From assembly GCA_003990745.1 (NCBI GenBank), contig RBNI01003486.1, positions 1 to 15,776 of the forward strand: a stretch of 15,776 nt of DNA, in the 5' to 3' direction. Shown here in pieces: positions 11,207 through 15,776 of the stretch; the first letter of the stretch is position 1, and every line of letters begins with the position of its first letter. Position numbers and translations under genes: made by a program. The notes beneath the pieces were generated by a model. That model saw only the letters and a list, made by a program, of their open reading frames with translations. It searched no databases and was not told where the DNA came from. This DNA comes from Jimgerdemannia flammicorona (Eukaryota; Mucoromycota; Endogonomycetes; Endogonales; Endogonaceae).

Positions 11207-11409
11207 AGAGAGCCCTGGTATCCCCAAACTATCTCTCTGCCTCCTCCCTATATATTGCCAGTTGAAGATACTACTGCTCCCCTGGCCTACATACTCACCA
11301 GTATGTTCATCACTATCTATATTGTTAGTCTCCTTTTACCAAAAATGTTGCAGAAAGTATTGTCTGAGTCTTGTATCATCTGAATGTTATCAGTAAAAGG
11401 TTGAAGGGA

Positions 11410-11422
11410 GATTACCATCTCT
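11410..11422. repeat. Target-site duplication of LINE copy B, right copy
   Basis: GATTACCATCTCT follows the 5' end of copy B and pairs with 5706-5718. Copy A resumes from here. Confidence 0.85.
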
Positions 11423-11425
11423 CCT

Positions 11426-11433
11426 ACTATCAC
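11426..11433. repeat. Target-site duplication of MITE-3, left copy
   Basis: ACTATCAC precedes TAGTACTCTCAA and pairs with ACTATTAC at 11828-11835. The matching uninterrupted site in copy B (10647-10654) is exactly ACTATTAC. Confidence 0.87.
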
Positions 11434-11827
11434 TAGTACTCTCAAATAAATTGAATCAATTTAAATTGAATTGAATTGAGATCTAATTCAAATCTTTCAA
11501 ATTGAATTGAGGTCTGATTCAATTTGAAATTGAAAGTCAATCTTTGAAATGTAATAACTTGATGAAAATATATCTAAATTTGATGAATTTTAGATTATTG
11601 GATTCACCTTAATAAGGTGAATCCAGTATAATAAAGATTATTAAATTTAGACATTTTTCTGTCAAGTTATTAAATTTTAAAAATTTAGATTCATATTGAA
11701 ATTCAAATTGAATTGAAACTTGATTTGATTCAAATTGAATTTAATTAGACCTTAATTTGATTTGAAGTTTTTAAATTAAATTGAATTTGAGTCCAATTTG
11801 ATTTAAATTAATTTATTAAGAATACTA
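11434..11827. mobile_element. Palindromic hAT-like MITE-3 (394 bp)
   Basis: The ends are TAGTACTCTCAAATAAATT and, reversed, TAGTATTCTTAATAAATT, with an 8-bp duplication. The centre is a perfect 11-bp inverted repeat (11600-11610 / 11614-11624) within longer imperfect arms. Outer arms again consist of AATTGAATT/AATTTGATT words. It shares inner-arm sequence with MITE-2 (GAAATGTAATAA). It is the most diverged of the three at the termini, consistent with more G-to-A/C-to-T change. It carries no coding sequence and lies 11 bases beyond the right target duplication of LINE copy B, within copy A ORF1. Confidence 0.87.
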
Positions 11828-11835
11828 ACTATTAC
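11828..11835. repeat. Target-site duplication of MITE-3, right copy
   Basis: ACTATTAC follows the right end (…AAGAATACTA). It differs from the left copy by one C/T. Confidence 0.87.
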
Positions 11836-12117
11836 ATCTTTCTCCAACACCCCCAATATCAACTCCTCTTCCTCAAACCCTACCTCAATCTGCTCTAGAC
11901 TCTTTAAGAACTTCACTAAGACAGTCTCTTTTATCTTCTATACTAGCAGCCCTAGAACTATTCTTATTATAACTGCCAGACCCTAGAAGGACAATATAAT
12001 AGTAAATTCAAACACTAATTTCTTAAGTAATGGTACTATCACCAGACCTATTATACTATCAGTCAGATCTCTAGACCTTATGCTCTGCTCTTGTCCAGCC
12101 CCACCATCAGTCATCAT

Positions 12118-12139
12118 ATCTGGATTTTTTTTCCAGATT
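12118..12139 (-). other. Conserved A8 tract inside a short inverted repeat, ORF1 of copy A
   Basis: Identical over 22 bases to 10937-10958 in copy B, including the A8 run and both TCTGGA/TCCAGA arms. See the copy B entry. Confidence 0.6.
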
Positions 12140-12578
12140 AGTAGTCTTCCCTCTATTAGTAGTCTCACTCTCTCTAGCTGCAACTCTCCCAGCCCTGCCA
12201 CCACTACTCTCAGGAGTCTCTCTATCAGACTCTACATCTCTCTTCTTTCTCTTACCACTCTATAGCTAAGTCTTCTGATCTGTTGTTAAGTGCTCTGCCT
12301 TGACCTTGTCAGCAAAGCTCACTCTTCCAATCTCCTATCTCTCAGTACTACCTTCTCCTCTTCTATATCCTCCAGCCAGTGAGCTCAACAGACTTCTCTC
12401 CAAGCTATGACTCCTCCCCACATAATGTCAGTTAAATACACTAGGGCCACCCTGCTCAGCATACTCCTCTAATCTCTCATTAGTTGTTATGTTATTATTA
12501 TCTTTACTCTAAAAACTATATTAAAAGTATTGTTAGAAGTTTGTATAATATAAATTATAGTAGAGAGAGAGTTGTCTG

Positions 12579-12976
12579 TCTATATATATATCTATAAGTA
12601 GACCTCTTTAGTAACTATCAAAGATATCTGATTTGAGTATCTTGAAACTGACTATTACAGCAGCAAGATATGATGCAGCTGTAGTCTTGGTCTTCTGATA
12701 TTTTAGTTATGCTTAAAGTTGTCAGATTTGATAGGCCATAGTAGTAATCATATCTTCCAGATTGACTTGTAGTTTGGTACTATCTACTTCTTCTATAGCA
12801 GAGAGATCTAGGTGGTAGACTGGTTCTTTAGAACTTATATAACTAGTTATAACTGGTTTCTGAATTCATGTGAGATTTATTAATAAGGCAAGATATAATA
12901 ATACTACTGCTATCAAGTATAATGATTCTAGTTTCTTTAAGAGGAAGTAGCTAAGTTCTAGTAATTCTGGCAGACC
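12579..12976 (-). pseudogene. Decayed minus-strand coding relic of unknown family
   Basis: I do not recognise the family. In one minus-strand frame (codons starting at 12976 and every third base down) the sequence reads as a plausible protein. It has GLPELLELSYFLLKKLESL near the top, then LDLSAIEEVDSTKLQVNLED, then MAYQI-stop-QL-stop-A-stop-LKYQKTK and SYLAAVIVSFKILKSDIFDSY. The stops (TGA, TAA, TAA, TAA) fall where Arg or Gln would suit, as expected if CGA and CAA codons had mutated C to T. The second half looks like a coiled coil, such as the N-terminal part of a retrotransposon gag. The frame runs down to the 5' end of LINE copy A at about 12578, as if that insertion cut it. The upper half might be a shadow. 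Confidence 0.35.
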
Positions 12977-14605
12977 TAAAATAGCTTAAAAAGATACTTA
13001 TAGGTTTAAGTATTCTTAAAGAAATTCTGGGAGAAATATTCTGAGCTTTATTTAAGTAAAGAATAAAGATATTTATATAGAATCTAAAAGAAAGATCTGA
13101 AAGGATCTTAGAAAAGAGAGAAAAGCCAAGAAATAAGTTCTTAGTAAAGATGACTAATAATATTCTACAATATTCCAAAAGGTTCTATAACTAGCTAAGA
13201 TATAAGACTTAGTACTAAGAAAAGATAAATATATATATTCTAGTGAAGTCTTGATACTAAGAGAAGATTTCTAGACATTTGAAAGATACTAGAACATAGT
13301 AGAATATATAAGAAAAAATAAGAAAAAATTAGCAAAAAGATATGAAAAGGTACTAAGACTAAAATATAACTATAAAATTGTTATAATTAGATTTATATAC
13401 TTTATCTGAGATTTTGATAGTAATGTAAAATCTCTTAACTTGATCTTCTCTATAATTTCTCTGAACAATCAGGAGAAAGATATTTAATTATAATATCTAA
13501 ATCTAATTCTTGATATAATATAATATTAATAGTTTAGCAGTTACTTAATCTTATAATTATATGATTTTTACAATTATATAAAAAGTATAACTATATAAAA
13601 TTCATAATTATATAAATTATATAGATATATAATTTGTGTAGATATACAGATATCACAACTATATCAAATAACTTATAGAAAAAGAAGTCCTAACTTAGCT
13701 ACTATATAGTTAGCAAACTTATATATATAAATATCTCTAGTATTTAGAGTAAATAAATCTCAGATTGAAATAATTTAAATAAAGAGACAAGAAACTAGTA
13801 AGTCTATAGATAGATATATCTTGAACTCACCTATCTTTATATCTGAGAACTCTGAGAAGTTAAAGAAGATTAAGTATTTAAGATAAAGAAATCTATTATA
13901 TTTCTACTGTTAAGTATTAACTATATTATAATGGCTTAAATATAATTAAAAAAAAGAAATTTATTATAATAGTTATAAAGAAAGAAAAATATATATAAAA
14001 GATAGAGAAATATTTTTAAATTAAATATATATTTATATATATATTTTTTTTAATAATATATATCTGATAAAGATATATAATATTGAAAAATATATTATTT
14101 TAAACTTAAAATAAATAAAAAATATCATATTTTTATTATTTATAATGAATCTATTTTTTATTTAAATAATAGTAAAAAATTAGTTTAATATTTTCAAAAT
14201 AAAATATCTTAAAGAAAAAAGAAAAAAATTATATACTAATAGTGAGAAAATTTTAATCAAAATAATAATAATAACTAAAGAAATTATTAAACTAAAAACT
14301 TATAAAAATAATTAAAAAACTGTAGAAAATAATATTAAACAAATAAAAGAAAAGATAATTTCTATTTTTGAAGCTACTTATTCTAATTTTTACTTTTGAT
14401 AATTTAATAAAATATTAAATATTTATTAAAAATTCTTAAATTTTAATAAATAAATTTAAACTATAGAAAAAAATAAAGAAAAATTAAAAGTGCAATTTTA
14501 GAAAATAGATAAATAATAATAAACTTTGTAAATAATTATTTTGAAAAATAAAAAAGAGTTCAACTAAAGAGAATAAAATAATTTTATAAGAAAGAAAATT
14601 ATACG
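12977..14605. other. Extremely A/T-rich block, no gene seen
   Basis: Dominated by A and T, with TATATA runs and poly-A/T tracts and essentially no CpG. Neither strand has a convincing reading frame. A weak plus-strand frame rich in Lys/Glu is visible at about 13080-13180 (reading …EKREKPRNKFLVKM…) but has flanking stops and cannot be told from a shadow of a minus-strand frame. No tRNA, rRNA or terminal repeats were recognised. It is most simply the end stage of C-to-T decay of older repeats. Confidence 0.6.
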
Positions 14606-15776
14606 TACTCTTTTCTCTGCTACCTTACCAGTCATGAGGTTTGGTAGGTGACCTTTCAAGTCCCCTTTCCCCTATTATTACCCCCTCTACCTCGGATTGG
14701 TTTGCTGTGCCTGCAGGGGTATGGTGGGAGGAGGGCAATAGTGATGAGTTGCCCCTTTATCAGTGTCCGATCGGTGCTTCCTCCTCTTTTTCACGGATTC
14801 TGGTGCCTTTGGCTACATCTGGGGTATACCTATTTTGGTGCAGCACCTTTTTCCTTTTGCCGTCGCCAACAAGGAGTCATCTCAGTGTGTCTCGGGCTAT
14901 GTAGGGAGTCGGCCAACCTTGGGCATCAAGTGCTCAGTATAGGTTACCTACAGGTCCTTGGTGCCTGTGGTGGGGCCCTCTGGCTTTGGTGAGCTTCCTG
15001 GCAAGTGCAGTTTTGGCATAGGTGACTGTTTTTCGGGTGTTGTCGGGATGGGAGGGAAGATGGCCGTCACAGATAGGAGGAAGGGCAATAATAGTGGACC
15101 AGTAGGGTGCCAGGCTAGGGGCAGTCATCGGGGCTGGGGCAGGTGCTACTTTGGTGGGGCCTTTTGATTGGTGCAGTATGGTTAGGTGGTAGGTGTTACT
15201 CTCAGCTTCTTTTGGCAGTCAGCAGGGTTAGGCCCAGTCATCAGGGGGGGTCGGGGGGCCCGAGGCTACCCATTTCAGGCATCTTGGCTATACTCAATTG
15301 GAACCGGGAGCTGACATAGCAATGTGATTGAGGCCCGCAGGCTTAAGTAGTGGGGTATTGGGGGTTTCCTCCCGCCTCATGTGTAAGTCCTCTACTCACC
15401 TTGACTGGGAGAACCAGGCTCTACCCACTATGTTGTGCTTTGATAAGGGTTTTTCTTTGTCTGTCATTCTCTTTGGGGTGGTAGGAGCTATTCTATTTGG
15501 CTCGAGTGTAGCCTTATACATACGTTGGGTTCTCAGGCATGTGCTTTTGGTCATTAGCATATGGTTGGGTTCCCCTGGTGGTAGGGAGAGCATGGTGCGC
15601 AGAACGAGGTGTGGGCCAACATAGGCCCTGCTGTGTCTGGTATAGTCGAGCTGCTGGACAATAGCTAGCCTAGGTTAATGAGGGGGCAGTGCTTGGTGGG
15701 TGGTGGGGGAGGGTTTTGGCCTATATAGTCTAGGTTCCCTTTTAATAAAAATCTGCGGAACATGAGTCTGTTAAAA
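14606..15776. other. Compositionally distinct CpG-containing G/T-rich segment
   Basis: Beginning at about 14606 the DNA changes from almost pure A/T to moderately G+C-rich, with more than twenty CpG in 1.17 kb. Only about seven are seen in the first 12.6 kb. The plus strand is G/T-rich. It has no intact gene. The last 45 bases return to A/T-rich sequence (TTTTAATAAAAAT). It may be the edge of a younger, less mutated transposon continuing to the right, or ordinary host DNA. Confidence 0.7.
14640..15593 (-). pseudogene. Possible gag/ORF1-like relic in CpG-containing DNA
   Basis: One minus-strand frame has long open stretches separated by single stops. 15593-15396 includes TTPKRMTDKEKPLSKHNIVG, 15128-14934 includes TVTYAKTALARKLTKARGP, and then about 14930-14760 includes LLVGDGKRKKVLHQNRYTP and GTRIREKEEEAP. 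Pro/Lys/Thr-rich text with a 'TYAKTAL…' segment followed by a basic 'GDGKRKK' segment is reminiscent of ORF1/gag proteins of fungal retroelements, but this is an impression and no domain is certain. Overlapping plus-strand frames are Gly/Leu/Val-rich and look like artefacts of G/T-rich sequence. It could equally be non-coding. Confidence 0.28.

Larger units (their letters stand above)
5718..11409 (-). mobile_element. L1-like LINE copy B, complete, nested in copy A
   Basis: This full-length non-LTR retrotransposon is about 5.7 kb and is read on the minus strand. The order is a short 5' leader (about 11409-11207), ORF1 (about 11206-9401), ORF2 (9369 to about 5830), a short 3' end and poly-A. 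It is bounded by a 13-bp imperfect target duplication. Its 5' end corresponds to the 5' end of copy A near 12578, which argues that neither is 5'-truncated. Domain order (APE endonuclease, RT, CCHC-like motif, no RNase H seen) and motifs such as LLYKDKG, AYDRV, QGDPLSPIL and GPGYWHLN fit L1-type rather than Tad1-type elements. No MITE has entered it. In-frame stops and at least two frameshifts make it defective. Confidence 0.9.
11423..12350 (-). pseudogene. LINE copy A ORF1, N-terminal third, interrupted by MITE-3
   Basis: This is the start of the same ORF1 whose C-terminal part is at 4475-5717. A minus-strand frame from about 12350 reads …GRVSFADKVKAE, matching GRMIFADKVKMG in copy B. The stretch 12204-11983 reads …LLIWKKNPDMM…SRDLTDSIIG…FTIILSF, against LGIWKKNPDVI…SRDLADSMIG…FTITLYF in copy B. 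Both have a stop straight after that block, so the stop may be ancestral to both copies or a parallel change. MITE-3 (11434-11827) splits the frame close to where copy B also inserted. The start codon was not fixed; the upper bound is approximate. Confidence 0.68.
11410..12578 (-). mobile_element. L1-like LINE copy A, 5' part
   Basis: After the right target duplication of copy B, the sequence aligns again with copy B ORF1 from about 10640 onward. It is interrupted at once by MITE-3 and then continues from 11836. It follows copy B through the ORF1 N-terminus (FADKVK near 12310) and the leader. The last alignable part is a GTATTG…TTGTAT stretch near 12527-12545, matching about 11357-11375 in copy B. 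By spacing, the 5' end is at about 12560-12580. Beyond that the alignment ends and a different reading frame begins. The 5' target duplication cannot be identified because its partner lies off the window. Confidence 0.8.

Noticed and set aside
12951..13178. Hydrophobic minus-strand open frame resembling a membrane protein
   Set aside because: The Ile/Leu/Phe richness follows from A/T-rich sequence. It is out of frame with the more coherent relic at 12579-12976 and has no recognisable family.
12977..14605. A/T-rich block considered as organelle DNA or a centromere
   Set aside because: No organellar genes or satellite repeats were seen. Contiguity with mutated transposons makes repeat decay simpler.
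15328..15624. Plus-strand open frame with apparent membrane segments
   Set aside because: G/T-rich DNA produces Leu/Val/Gly-rich frames by chance. There is no supporting homology, and a minus-strand frame over the same bases is equally open.

Overview
This is repeat-dominated, gene-poor DNA that looks like a decayed transposon compartment of a eukaryotic genome. A filamentous fungus is the most likely source, by inference only: no intact host gene, rRNA or tRNA was recognised and no species can be named. The evidence for decay is that every recognisable reading frame is broken by stops and shifts. The left 12.6 kb has almost no CpG (about seven by eye), many apparent TpG-to-TpA / CpG-to-TpG changes, and a roughly 2 kb block that is almost pure A/T.

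Layout. (1) An older L1-like LINE (copy A, minus strand) fills 1-5718 and resumes at about 11410-12578. Its 3' end lies just off the left edge. (2) A second, complete L1-like LINE (copy B, minus strand, about 5.7 kb plus a 16-base poly-A read as poly-T) is inserted inside ORF1 of copy A at 5718-11409. It is flanked by a 13-bp imperfect target-site duplication. (3) Three long palindromic elements of 370-394 bp sit at 1738-2107, 2738-3119 and 11434-11827, all inside copy A and none in copy B. They share the terminal inverted repeat TAGTRCTCYCAA and each has an 8-bp target-site duplication, which is the signature of non-autonomous hAT-type MITEs. (4) 12578-14605 is extremely A/T-rich; its left end keeps a minus-strand protein-like frame whose stops look like mutated Gln/Arg codons. 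(5) At about 14606 composition switches abruptly to CpG-containing, G/T-rich DNA running to the window end. It has one patchy minus-strand frame of possible gag/ORF1 character.

How the parts relate. Each LINE has an ORF1 (about 600 codons, no recognised enzyme domain) followed about 31 bases later by ORF2. ORF2 carries an APE-type endonuclease, a reverse transcriptase and a C-terminal CCHC-like motif, with no RNase H seen. The two copies are only roughly two-thirds identical by eye, so they are different subfamilies. Using each as reference for the other resolves insertion boundaries, 'empty sites' and decayed catalytic residues. None of the elements can be autonomous now. The clearest new objects are the palindromic hAT-like MITE family and the nested LINE pair.
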